Source: Trichomonas vaginalis G3 (Eukaryota; Parabasalia; Trichomonadida; Trichomonadidae). Taken from it: a stretch of 64,000 nt of DNA. Below the pieces are notes generated by a model that ran no database searches, was not told where the DNA came from, and saw only the letters and a list, made by a program, of their open reading frames with translations. Positions 19,255 through 28,755 of this stretch are shown piece after piece (the first letter of the stretch is position 1; every line of letters begins with the position of its first letter). The DNA lies in assembly GCF_026262505.1 (NCBI RefSeq), contig NC_067205.1, forward strand, positions 14,694,001-14,758,000, read 5' to 3'. A program made the translations under genes and the position numbers.

Positions 19255-20923
19255 ATGTCAAATGAAACAGCGTCTATGAGAGAAATACAACACAACCGAC
19301 AACTCATTATGCAAGCTCTAAATAAGAACACAACAAACTTTTCAAACTATTCTAAGATATCTGAGTCATTGAAAGGGGGTGACTTAAAACTGACATTAAA
19401 CCCTATAACAGATGAGTTTCTCTTTCAAGACAATAAGAACAATACTGTCTGTATAAATCCAACAAAAGGAACTTTAAACGAGAAACCTATAAATGAACTT
19501 CTTTTGAAAGCAGATGTTGACAACAAAGCTGACAAAGAATATGTAGACGATGCAATAGCAAAAGAAGAAGAAAGAGCTAACAATGCTTATGCAACAAAAG
19601 AACATACTCATCCTGAACTAGCAGACAAAACATATGTTGACAATAAAATGTCAAGTGAAGTGACAAGAGCTGAAAACGAATATTCTAAAAAGACTCATAT
19701 ACATTATATTAACCAAATACCAAGTCTTAAGGAAACATTAGAGACAAAAGCAGATAAGACTCATACACATACCATTGCAAATATTACAAACTTACAAGAA
19801 ACCTTAAACAGGAAAAGTGCCGTTGGACATACACATACATCTTCTGAAATAACAGACTTAAACGTTAGCCTTGAAAATAAAGCAGATAAAACATATGTCA
19901 ATGAAATATACCAAAGTTTGATAGGAACAAAAAATATTGAAACTATTGTTGGTGACTTTTCTGTCAATGAAGAAAATAAATATTTTAGATGGCAGTTGGT
20001 ACAGTCCTTAAAAAATGGTACACGGTATAAACTCATTCCGAAAAATAACAATGAAATGTATGTAAGCTATAAAAAGAATGATGGTACACAAGTTAAAGTT
20101 CCATTAGACAACAACTGCTACTTAAACTTATATGGAGACGAACAAAAGAAATATTTAAGAGTTTATGAAATGGTGGATATGATATTACCTGACCCAGCTC
20201 CGGCACCACATTATTATGACTATGGAGATGACGACAGAACACCACATGTAGATGAACAAAAGCTAACATTATATTTAGATTATTATAGATATAAAAGATA
20301 TAATGCAATAGAAAAAACGAGAATAGTATATTATTATACAGATGACAGAAATAAATATTATAGTCAAGACTGTACCTACCCTGAAAACATAAGATTATAT
20401 TATAAAAAATATTCTGACACAAACCAGAAGAAACCTGAAATAGTTGCACTATATTTTAAGTTCAAAAAGACAATCCTATAATATCTCATATGTTTGATTT
20501 AATGAACCCAGTAGGTTCTATTTATACATCTATGGATGCAAGAGGTCCTCAAGTAATGTTTGGTGTTGGTGCATGGGAACAAATAGTCGACAGGTTTTTG
20601 TATTGTGCAAACTCTTCAAAGGAAACAGGTGGAAGTAAAACGATTTCAGGTGAAAATTTACCTGCACACAGTCATTACATAGATTTAAGTACATCTCAAG
20701 CAGGTTGGCATAAGCATAGATATTGGGATTGGTCAGGAATGACAAAAGGTAAAGGATATGATGTTAAAGACGACGTTAAGTTTGCTATAAATTGTTACTG
20801 GGATGACACGCAGGAGAAGGAAACCATACACATTTCGTTTCAGGATATACGCAAACAACGGGACAAAGTAAAGAATACATGCCACCTTACATGACAGTTT
20901 ACGCATGGTATAGAATTGCTTAG
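19255..20923 (+). pseudogene. Phage-type tail-fibre / tail-collar protein, frameshifted
   Basis: N-terminal 408 codons (19255-20481): a shaft of repeats such as LADKTYVDNK, KADKTHTHT and GHTHTSSEITDL, typical of trimeric phage fibres. From 20490 a second frame reads NPVGSIYTSMDARGPQ, FGVGAWEQIVDRFLYC, GGSKTISGENLPAHSH and GWHKHRYWDW, the layout of the phage tail-collar/Gp10 C-terminal domain whose HxH residues bind metal. The expected family end, MPPYMTVYAWYRIA, is found in a third frame and stops at 20921-20923. So the gene is either one fibre with indels near 20480 and 20820 or two adjacent ones. Role: host-surface attachment, by analogy. Its stop overlaps that of the convergent integrase. 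Confidence 0.8.
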
Positions 20924-21825
20924 TCGTCATTTTCAACTTCTTTAGCATATTCGTCAGGAGTTGTCTTATATTTGTTAGGAACTGTCTTTGAAAGTATACC
21001 ACCTTGAACTTTGACAAGTTTGAAACGAGGTCTGACAATAGTAGTTTTATCTTCTGCTTGCAGTGTGTACATTTTGCCATGTTTGCCTAAAACTTCATAA
21101 TATTCTCTTGTATACTTTCTTCTATTTTTACGAACACGAATGTGAGTACCTGTCGAGTTCCCATTGTTTTCATAGTCAATAGTATTTTCATATGGGTCGC
21201 GTTTAGGTATTTCTATTTTTACTTTGTCACCTTTCTGAAGTTTGAAGCCCGGCATTCTTTCTTGTTTGTCTCTTTTGACTAAATTATTAAATATATGGTC
21301 TTTCTCTAAGTCAGGGTTGTTTTTCATTTCTTCAGGGGAGTGGTTTCCCAAACCTTTTTGTTTACGGTTATTGTAAATATTTAAAACTTGTCTCATCTTT
21401 GCCTGGGAGAAGTGTCTATATTTGTCGTCATATGACATTTCATTTGCTTCACCACCTTGTGGTTGGTTTAAGTCTCTTAACATTTTTATACATCCGTCAA
21501 TGACACCAAGAACAGAATGGTTTTGGTCGACAATGAAATATTGGTTTACATTTTTTGAACGCAGATAGTTTTTTACATCATCTGATTTGAAAGAACTTTC
21601 ACAGTCAGATGTCAGTTTTGTTGGATGGTATTTGTCAACGAATATTGTCAAAGCTGCTAAGATATCTAAAATAGCTTTGGACTGTAATGGTATGGCTTCA
21701 CAGTATCTTGTGTTTTGACCAACAAATATTAACCAGTATGGTGGTCCATCTTCTCTATACCTCGGAATGTTTTCCAAGATATCCATAAACCAAGCATTTG
21801 GTGTTGAACTAAAGATTTTTATCAT
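20920..21825 (-). CDS. Maverick B integrase, core and C-terminal domain (301 aa)
   Basis: The catalytic core shows D15 (WFMDILE), D74 (TSDCESSF) and D110 (GVIDGCIKMLRD), with 35 residues between the last two. The third residue is Asp instead of the usual Glu, as in the element A integrase. Residues about 195-275 (LQKGDKVKIEIPK...RPRFKLV) fit the SH3-like C-terminal domain. Compared with the 513-aa enzyme of element A it lacks the long N-terminal region; the frame is open upstream to about 21960 but without a box. An ATG at 21877 in another frame, reading MTNPNKDPMF, suggests that the true start is separated by an indel near 21830. Function may therefore be lost. Confidence 0.75.
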   Translation of the reverse strand: MIKIFSSTPNAWFMDILENIPRYREDGPPYWLIFVGQNTRYCEAIPLQSKAILDILAALTIFVDKYHPTKLTSDCESSFKSDDVKNYLRSKNVNQYFIVDQNHSVLGVIDGCIKMLRDLNQPQGGEANEMSYDDKYRHFSQAKMRQVLNIYNNRKQKGLGNHSPEEMKNNPDLEKDHIFNNLVKRDKQERMPGFKLQKGDKVKIEIPKRDPYENTIDYENNGNSTGTHIRVRKNRRKYTREYYEVLGKHGKMYTLQAEDKTTIVRPRFKLVKVQGGILSKTVPNKYKTTPDEYAKEVENDD

Positions 21826-21954
21826 GAGTGCTTTCTTTGTCGCTTTAGAAACATAGGGTCCTTGTTCGGATTCGTCATTTTTTACCCTATAAGAAATGGG
21901 TTTATTTGGCGCATTAGCAGGAGTCGCATCTAGATTTTTACCCGCAGTGGAACA

Positions 21955-22296
21955 ATAGCCAGAGGTGCATTTGGAATTGGAAGGAAGATTTTGAGTACAT
22001 TAGGTATACTTAAAGAGAAAGCACAACCTATTATACAAACTGTACAGAAAGGTTGGGATGTAGCACGAGATGCAACAAATCTTATTCCAAATCCTGAAAC
22101 AAGAGGAAAAGTTCAAGGATGGATAGACAATGTAGGAAGACAAGCAGGAAACTATTATAACAAAGCAAATGACTACTATAACCAAGCAGGACACTATATG
22201 GACCAAGGTGAAAGATTCTTTAACAGAGGATATAACCATGCACAACAATGGGTAAACAATAACCAACCTCAACCGCCTCAAACGTGGGGAATGTAA
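21955..22296 (+). CDS. Minor virion protein candidate, start codon decayed
   Basis: The frame is open from 21934 to the stop at 22296. A TTTTTAC box at about 21936 predicts a start near 21955, where the codon is ATA, not ATG; the encoded beginning would be ARGAFGIGRKILSTLGILK, like the amphipathic start of the 80-aa protein at 18142. The body has NYYNKANDYYNQAGHYMDQ repeats and a PQPPQ tail ending TWGM. Loss of the ATG by one G-to-A change is the likely reason why no start exists; TTG at 21991 is an alternative. Function is by analogy only: a small internal capsid protein. Confidence 0.5.
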   Translation: MARGAFGIGRKILSTLGILKEKAQPIIQTVQKGWDVARDATNLIPNPETRGKVQGWIDNVGRQAGNYYNKANDYYNQAGHYMDQGERFFNRGYNHAQQWVNNNQPQPPQTWGM

Positions 22297-22315
22297 AGTT
22301 TTTTATTGAGATGAA

Positions 22316-22480
22316 ATGAACAATGCAGCATTGAGACAAATGAGTTCAAGATGGATTTGTCGGCTTCCAGCATTTAAACCGATACCATATAGTCAGGCTC
22401 AGCATGTGAAACTGAATGATATTATTAAAGGAACCATCCCACCTCCACAACAACAACCAGTTGAAAACAAACCAAACTAA
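22316..22480 (+). CDS. Small 54-aa basic/proline-tailed protein
   Basis: A box TTTTTTATTGAGATGAA directly precedes ATG 22316. The ORF begins MNNAALRQMSSRWICRL and ends in a Pro/Gln tail (PPPQQQPVENKPN), the same kind of tail as its neighbours at 18142 and 21955. Its promoter is almost identical to that of the next gene (TTTTTTACTGAGATGAA). Probably another minor structural protein; no family is recognised. Confidence 0.5.
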   Translation: MNNAALRQMSSRWICRLPAFKPIPYSQAQHVKLNDIIKGTIPPPQQQPVENKPN

Positions 22481-22499
22481 AATTTTTTACTGAGATGAA

Positions 22500-23076
22500 A
22501 TGACCGAAGAAGTTGAAACGGTAGATTTGACACCAAAACAAAAAGTTCAGAACCATTGTCAAAACCTGTCAAAGAACTTACAGATGAAGAGAAAAATTCA
22601 ATAATAGAAAGTGCCAGGTCTGGAAATACAAACCCTAACTATAAAGTCACTTTTCATAGAAATGGAACGGCTAGTATCTCAAAAAAGAAACAGACTCTCA
22701 CAAATAAAATATTGAAGTCTGAAGGAGCTTTCGAGACAACAGATGGAAAAGTTTACTTCACTGACCAACAGTTCATTATAGAACATCTCATTGACTTAGA
22801 GTCGAAATATTCTAAACTTTACAACAAACACAAAAAGTTGAAAGGAAAACAAAAACAAATGGCATATGATATTTATGAAGATGTTGACGACACAACTGTT
22901 CCTGCAAGTGAAGTAAAGTCAGAGGAACCGAAAAGTGACAAAAACCGATAGAAGAAGAAAAACCAAAAACTGAAGATAAACCAAAACCAAAGTTTAGTTT
23001 CCAAACTAAACCAAGTCAACCTTCATTAGCTGGTATGGGTTGGCGTCAAAGACTTATGGCAGCAGGCGTTATGTAA
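22500..23076 (+). pseudogene. Coiled-coil virion protein candidate, two frameshifts
   Basis: The ATG at 22500 follows TTTTTTACTGAGATGAA and opens MTEEVETVDLTPKQK. Near 22550 the coding frame shifts into the 131-codon stretch 22556-22951 (helical, Lys/Glu-rich, with a coiled coil near IIEHLIDLESKYSKLYNK). It shifts again near 22945 into an ending that reads PSLAGMGWRQRLMAAGVM and stops at 23074-23076. The three pieces make one gene of about 192 codons. The short Gly/Met/Arg-rich tail may be a capsid-targeting peptide. No family is recognised. Confidence 0.55.
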
Positions 23077-23109
23077 AGTAAAAAAAAAAATTTTTTTATT
23101 TTTATAAAA

Positions 23110-25264
23110 ATGCCCCCATATAGAATGGATAGAAAGTCTGCTAGAATAAAAGCAGAGTTACAAAGATATGGTTGGAGAGTTTCGAAGAAGTTTAAATATA
23201 GGAAGGGAAGACCCATAAAAGTCTATGACAAATTGTCTGGTCTTCGCTACGAAATGGATTTGGAAACAGCACGTGCCAATTATCCAAACAGACTAGAGAG
23301 GTTAGAAGAAGAACGTCTTATGGACATGCCTTTCGATGTTAGTGAACCTCAAGTTGAAGGACACGACGGCTTTGCCAGATTCTACTGGAAACATGACGAA
23401 CAATTGCATCCTTTGAGAAGGAAAAAAAGGAAAAGGTGAAGACGCACATGCTCCCATGGAAAGAACAAGATATGCATATGAAAAGTATCGTGAAGTTAGA
23501 AGTCAAATTACATCTGGTCGAACCTTTACAGTAAACTTTAACGAAGGAAAGAACAAAAAAGGCTTCATGGGAGTACTTGCTGCAATTCAAGACGGAAATA
23601 AGAAAGGACACAATCTCAGATTGACCATAACAGATTTGGATGGTCACATTTACTATGCACATGGCAATGAACAAACAGCCGCAAAACTTCTTGACGCTTT
23701 CAAGACTACAAAGAGAGAACAAATGGTTGACTCCGACTCAGACATTTTGAATGCAATTGAAGGAATTGCAAGTGTCAAGTTCGAATGGTACCAACCTAAC
23801 CCTCAAGCAGTCAGACAACATGCTGGATACTTCCCGTTCATAAATAAGTCTGACATTGACTTGACAAGGTATGGAATTTACAATTCAATTGAAACAATTG
23901 TCAATGAACCTTGTATTCTTACATGTCTAAGGAACTCTGGTCTTGTTACAGATGAGAAGATGAAGTATCTTGAGTCATGTGTGAAGACAAGGTACATTCT
24001 CAGAGGTCAATTGGCAAAAATTGCACCGTTGGCAAATGTCAATATCCGAGTCAACATACCTACAGCTAAAGGTTCTTCACATGACGACTATGTTGTTGAC
24101 AAAGACTTACCATGGTTGAAGATTGTAATTGTCCACAACCACTTCATGTTGAACGAAAGTCTTACAAACCCATTCTTTGGTAAAAGTAAGTGCAACATTG
24201 TCAGAGCTGTAAACATTCTTTTCGAGAAAGGTTTGTTGGAACCAATTCCAGATGACAAGCTGACAGAAACTTTTGTACCAAAAGACGAAACAAACTTTTC
24301 ATTGTTAGCAAGACCAAAAGTTGTTCCAGACAAAGTTCTAGTACAAAAGAAGTACACAGTTCCACAAGGGGTTGGTATGTTCGGATACCAACCTGAACCA
24401 GAAGAACTTCCAATGAGGTTGCAAGAACTTCAAGATGCTATAAACAAACTTCCATTGAGACATCCAATTGACGTCAAATTGTATTGGAGAGCATCTGAGT
24501 TAGGTCAGAAGGTTTTATATGAAACAGGTTGCTTCGACGATGTTTATGAGATAACAGGAGAAGTTTCTCAGAAGATAAGAGACTCACTTGAATTTCCACA
24601 AACTGGACCAATTGGTTGCGACAAGTTCGACTCAGATGAAAAGATATACTATGTCGACCTTAACGCTGCATACATGAGGTTTGTCCAATATATTCCGACT
24701 GGAATTCCAAACGAAGATGGTGAGTTCCCGGGAAGGAACTATACAGTTGGAAAAGTCATACAACAACTGTATGATATTAGGAAAGCTTCAAACCCCAAAC
24801 TTGCAATGACACTCAAATTGCTTATGAATTCGACATGGGGATATTCCATTAAGAAACCTCAAGAGATGAAGAGTAAACATTATGAGAAGGTCGACAACTT
24901 TGTTGAAAGGTTTTCTCCTTTTGTTTTGAAGTACGAATTCACTCAAGGTCAAAGTGGCTTAGTAACCACATTAAAACCTATTGTCGAACATTGGTCTTAC
25001 CCTCAGTTCGCAAAGGCAGTCCTTGACAACTACAACAAATTCTTCTCCGAAGTCAAATCCAAAGTGAAGGTTTACTATGAGAGCATTGACGCACTCATGA
25101 CGAACGAAGAAGGATACAACAAACTCATTGAAATGGGAATGGTCGGTGAAAAGATGGGCTGTTTTAAGCTAGATAAGGTATTTTCCGAAGTTCATGTAAT
25201 ATCGAAAAGGAAATATTGGGGCATACTTGAAGACGGCACAGAAATAAAACATTGCATGAAATAA
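23110..25264 (+). pseudogene. Short family B DNA polymerase of Maverick B, one frameshift
   Basis: A promoter TTTTTTTATTTTTATAAAA stands before ATG 23110 (109 codons); the main frame 23456-25264 (602 codons) has no box, and a seven-A run near 23422-23428 between them is a natural slip site. Polymerase motifs in the 602-codon part: A YYVDLNAAYMRF (D401), B KLLMNSTWGY (454-463), C YYESIDALM (D545), and KxY in SKRKYWG (584-588). Motif C lacks the first Asp of the usual DTDS; the second is kept. No DxE exonuclease motifs are seen. It resembles organellar/viral DNA_pol_B_2-type enzymes rather than the 1150-aa polymerase of element A. Confidence 0.75.
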
Positions 25265-25307
25265 AAAATTTATTTTTAAAAAGTGACATTTTTTTATTTT
25301 ATTTGAA

Positions 25308-25891
25308 ATGTACGCTGAGTTTGTTGGAGAAGACCGTTGGGAAACTTGTTTGTTAGATGAGAAATATAAAATTCACTGTTGTGAGTCATTTGAAGTCAGA
25401 AACAAAAAGACAAAAAGAGTTTTAAGCGAATGGGAGCGAAATGACGGATATGCTATTATGAAGATGGTGGAAAACACTATCTTAAACATGTTGTCATTGC
25501 AACTCATTTTATACTGAATCCTAACAATTTACCTTTTGTAGACCATATAAACCATATAAGAAACGACAATAGACTTGAAAACTTACGTTGGGTCACTCGT
25601 TCTGAAAACAATAAGAACAAAGGCAAATTTGGAGATATTGTATTCGAATTTGTCGACGAACTAGAAGATGAAACAATTGAAATTACAGACTATGGCAAGC
25701 ATACGTTTGAGTTTTACTACTATAGCGAAGAACAAGACTCTTTCTACTTTTATACCGGCGTAAACTATAGGAAATTACAAGTATATTTTACTAAGGCGGG
25801 CTATGCTTATGTAAACACTAGAGATACAGATGGAAAATACGTTCAAATACTTCTTAACAAATTCAAGAAGCTATATGGCATACCATTTTAA
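25308..25891 (+). pseudogene. HNH homing-type endonuclease, frameshifted
   Basis: The ATG at 25308 follows TTTTTTTATTTTATTTGAA. The first frame ends at 25517; an indel near 25475 moves coding to a frame that reads FVDHINHIRNDNRLENLRWVTRSENNKN, the classic HNH core of phage homing endonucleases, and ends YGIPF at 25891. The N-terminal part with EVRNKKTKRVLSEW resembles the NUMOD-type element often found before such cores. These enzymes nick DNA and move their own gene. It lies 43 bp after the polymerase gene, a usual place for a freestanding homing endonuclease. Confidence 0.75.
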
Positions 25892-25916
25892 AACAATATA
25901 TTTTTACATATATTAA

Positions 25917-26777
25917 ATGCTTCAGGTTGAAAAACAAAGAACAAAAGTAGCAGATACAAAACCGTTAGACTATATCTTTACAAATGCTGGTAGGACTATT
26001 TCAGATGAAGAAATTTCATCCCGAGCATACAGGTTTGACTATCCAATTCGTTGGCTTCAAAGTCCTTCAGATGCAAAGGCAATAGGATTTAGAAGAGTTT
26101 TGTTTTCAAATAGAACTAACGCATTTATGTTCGCAGTATATTTTCATGGGCAGTATGAAGGTCCTGATGGTCTAATAGACAAATTTGACGAAATGAGAAT
26201 CTTTACAGTTCGTTCAGACGAAAGTCTTGAGAAAACTCTAGATGACTTTCAAACTCAAATGAACAAATATTATTGGGAATTTCAAGAAAAATACGACTCT
26301 TTACTAAATGGAACATACTAACTGAAACTAGAATATGACAAGATGAACTCCACCGTTTCATTTCAAAAGATTGAAATTAACCCTCCAAGAGATACAGAGT
26401 TTTTATTTTGGGAAGTAGACAAACGTTCTTGGGCACAATTTCTTCGGTTACTAAACCAGAACGAACCATTACCACCAGATGGTCCATTTAAATTTATACT
26501 TCCACCAGCAGATTTGATGGTTTATAGAAACGTGTTTGACCCTCAAAATGTTATGTGTCATGCAAGTTTCAGTTCAAGCAACAATAGTTTTCTATGTATT
26601 GGTAAGGACCTTTATGACTTTGCTTCTAAATTCTACGAACCACCTAGTAACAGTTTCTCTGACTTTCAAGTTTGGTTCACAACAAATGGTGTGCAACATA
26701 TTATTCCATTGTACTATTACTTTTATCTCGAATTGTCTTTCATATATAACTACGGAAAAGTGCTGAAAAAGTATTGA
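25917..26777 (+). pseudogene. Structural-protein candidate, paralog copy 2, in-frame stop
   Basis: Paralog of 18389-19236 in inverted orientation. The reading frame is the same from ATG 25917 to the stop at 26777 except for a TAA at 26319-26321; the stop falls where the paralog has a His codon, so it is a nonsense mutation. Conserved blocks: KPLDYIFTNAG, YRFDYPIRWLQ, KAIGFRRV, FLRLLNQ, VFDPQNVMCHASFS, DFQVWFTTNG, and LELSFIYNY at the end. Full length would be 286 aa. TTTTTACATATATTAA precedes the ATG. The repeated presence in one element suggests two related subunits or allelic variants of one virion protein. Confidence 0.6.
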
Positions 26778-26891
26778 ATGTGAAGATATTAGAAAATAAC
26801 ATTTTTTCTAACATCGTAGAAAACTCATGAAAACAATTTATTTTTGACACTTTCACAAAAAACATAAAAAAAGTGAGTTAAAATGAGATGT

Positions 26892-27266
26892 TTACTGAAC
26901 TGGCTGAATGTCGCCTTCTGTAGTTATAAAGAATGGTTGACCAGAAAAGTGGAACAGTGCTCTGAGAATTTGGTTCATTCTTGGGAAAGGGTTCTCTCTG
27001 TTTGGAAGTTGTATCCATGGGCGCTTGGCAAAGAACTTTATAATGACTTCTTTCTTCATCTCCTTTATGTCGTCTACAGGAGTGTTTTCTGGTATTTGAA
27101 TTGGAATTCCGGTTTCAATTTCGATTTTCAGCGCACCTCTTCCAGACAACCAACCGTTAACAAGCTTGCCTTTTACATTCTGCCTGAGGAAGTCTTTAAC
27201 AAGCTCGTTAAGTTCAATGAGGTAAATTGCCTCGTCAAGTCTTTCTTGCATTCCAAGTTCTTCCAT
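26892..27266 (-). CDS. Hypothetical 124-aa protein
   Basis: The start is taken at the ATG 27264-27266 (MEELGMQERLDEAIYL), because the sequence upstream is a low-complexity repeat. It is an intact ORF with a helical first third (LIELNELVKDFLRQNVKG), a middle strand-rich part (GALKIEIETGIPIQIPENT) and a C-terminal helix. It has no TTTTTAT box; the divergent region is made of GGAAAA/TTTTCC palindromes instead. No family is recognised. Confidence 0.5.
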   Translation of the reverse strand: MEELGMQERLDEAIYLIELNELVKDFLRQNVKGKLVNGWLSGRGALKIEIETGIPIQIPENTPVDDIKEMKKEVIIKFFAKRPWIQLPNRENPFPRMNQILRALFHFSGQPFFITTEGDIQPVQ

Positions 27267-27490
27267 CCGACAGGAAAATATTTTCCCGACAAAGGGAAAA
27301 TTTTTCCCGACGACAGGAAGAACTCTTTCAGTTGTCCGTCCGTAAACCATTCAAATTTTCGAAAATTGAGAACTTTTTGGTCGAACTTCAGAAAATGTTT
27401 TTCCTTCCGACAGAAAAAGTTTTTCCTTCCGACAGAAAAAGTTCCTCCATCCGACAGGAAAAATTTTTCCTTACGACAGGACACAAACGG
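27267..27490. repeat. Cluster of GGAAAA/TTTTCC palindromes with CCGACAG words
   Basis: About eight copies of a word close to CCGACAGGAAAAATTTTTCC fill the space between two divergent genes. Individual palindromes include GGAAAATATTTTCC, GGGAAAATTTTTCCC and GGAAAAATTTTTCC. Copies at about 27392-27440 are nearly identical in tandem. There is no promoter box of the usual type here. It could be a set of binding sites, an origin or a divergent promoter of another kind. Confidence 0.75.
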
Positions 27491-27853
27491 ATGACTGACG
27501 TTCCTCTTCCTGAATGCCTTCCAAAGCCAGAAGAACCGAAAGCTGCAGAACCACAACAGTCTCCTCAGCAACCTCAGTTCCAGCAAGTACCTCCGAATTA
27601 CTACCAATTTCCACCTCAAGGTTACTACCCACCACAAGGCTTCCCGAACTACCCTCCTCAGCCTATGCCTTACTTCCCCAACCCTTGGTTGTTCCAGCAA
27701 GCTCCACCCCAGCAATTCCAATTCCAATCTCAATCGAAGAGAGACCAAGACTTCGAAGAAGGTCTGAACCGCTTACGCAAAGAGTATGCTACAGCTCCAA
27801 TTGAGAGAAAGTTGTTCCCGGACCAAAAAATAATGTTTAGGGTAGATGGTTAG
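27491..27853 (+). CDS. Proline/glutamine-rich 120-aa protein
   Basis: From ATG 27491 (MTDVPLPECLPKPEEP) the protein is dominated by Pro, Gln, Tyr and Phe (PPNYYQFPPQGYYPPQG), with a charged C-terminal helix (RDQDFEEGLNRLRKEY). The frame is open upstream through the palindrome cluster but that part is repeat-derived. Its stop lies inside the palindromic repeat that closes the cassette genes here. Such PQ-rich proteins are often disordered scaffold or virion linkers; no function is assigned. Confidence 0.5.
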   Translation: MTDVPLPECLPKPEEPKAAEPQQSPQQPQFQQVPPNYYQFPPQGYYPPQGFPNYPPQPMPYFPNPWLFQQAPPQQFQFQSQSKRDQDFEEGLNRLRKEYATAPIERKLFPDQKIMFRVDG

Positions 27854-27888
27854 ATCTAACCTCATTTCTACCCTCATTTCTACCCTCA
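27838..27888. repeat. Palindromic 3' repeat, copy a
   Basis: Starts TAGGGTAGAT, contains the perfect 14-bp palindrome GGTTAGATCTAACC (27848-27861) and ends in CTACCCTCA, able to fold with the start. The gene stop lies inside it. Followed by TGAATTTTCATGAATTTCC, which is also shared with copy c. Confidence 0.85.
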
Positions 27889-28755
27889 TGAATTTTCATG
27901 AATTTCCTTAAGACAGAAAAAATAAAGTTAGTTTTATTTTGAGATATAAAAATTGCTCACATTTGCTCACATTTTGGCACTTTTTTTGTACGTTTGTCAA
28001 AAAATTGTGAGGAAGATCTCACAAAAATAGTCAAAATGTGAGCAAATTTTGAGAAGTGCTCACATTTTGACATACGATTATTTTCATACGTTTTTTTGAT
28101 GAATTCTAATAAAACTTCATTACCACTTTCAGAACGAAGCGTAACTTTTCAGCACGTAACGCTCTATCATGTGTAGTGACATATTATTCAAAAAAACTCA
28201 GATTGCTTATCTTATAATAACAATTTCATTAGAAAAAATGCACGATTTCACGCTAAAACTTTGAAGCAATTCTTAAATTCGGATAAAAAATCGATATGTA
28301 TTACACTTTAAACTTCAAAAAATGGTTCAAAATTTAGACTTAGTTATCTTAACAATATAGCAGATTTTAAGCCGAACAAGTAGGAGTAATAGAAATATCT
28401 CTTGAAAAATAATACAATTAGTAATATGTAAGTCAAAGTTCGAGTATTCTAATAAATAAACGTTCCGGATTTCTTTACTACAAGAATCAATACTTAATAT
28501 ATAGAAGCAACAGTAAAAACTTATTTAGAGATTCAAAAAGAAAGTTGACTAAAGAGAATCTTTTATATAAGTAATTTTATTTTTTGAAATACGAGATCGA
28601 ATAAACATGTATTTTATTTTATTACTATAATAATACGTTTTTACATAGTAAGAAAGTTTAGAGACTGAAATGAAATTAAAAATTGAGAAAAAAATAAAGC
28701 TTTTCTATAAAAATTCATATTAATATATAGTATAATGATATTACAATTTATTGAT

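Noticed and set aside
26883-27494. 203-codon plus-strand ORF over 26883-27494
   Set aside because: It is antisense to a better minus-strand ORF and then runs through the palindrome cluster; composition is not protein-like.
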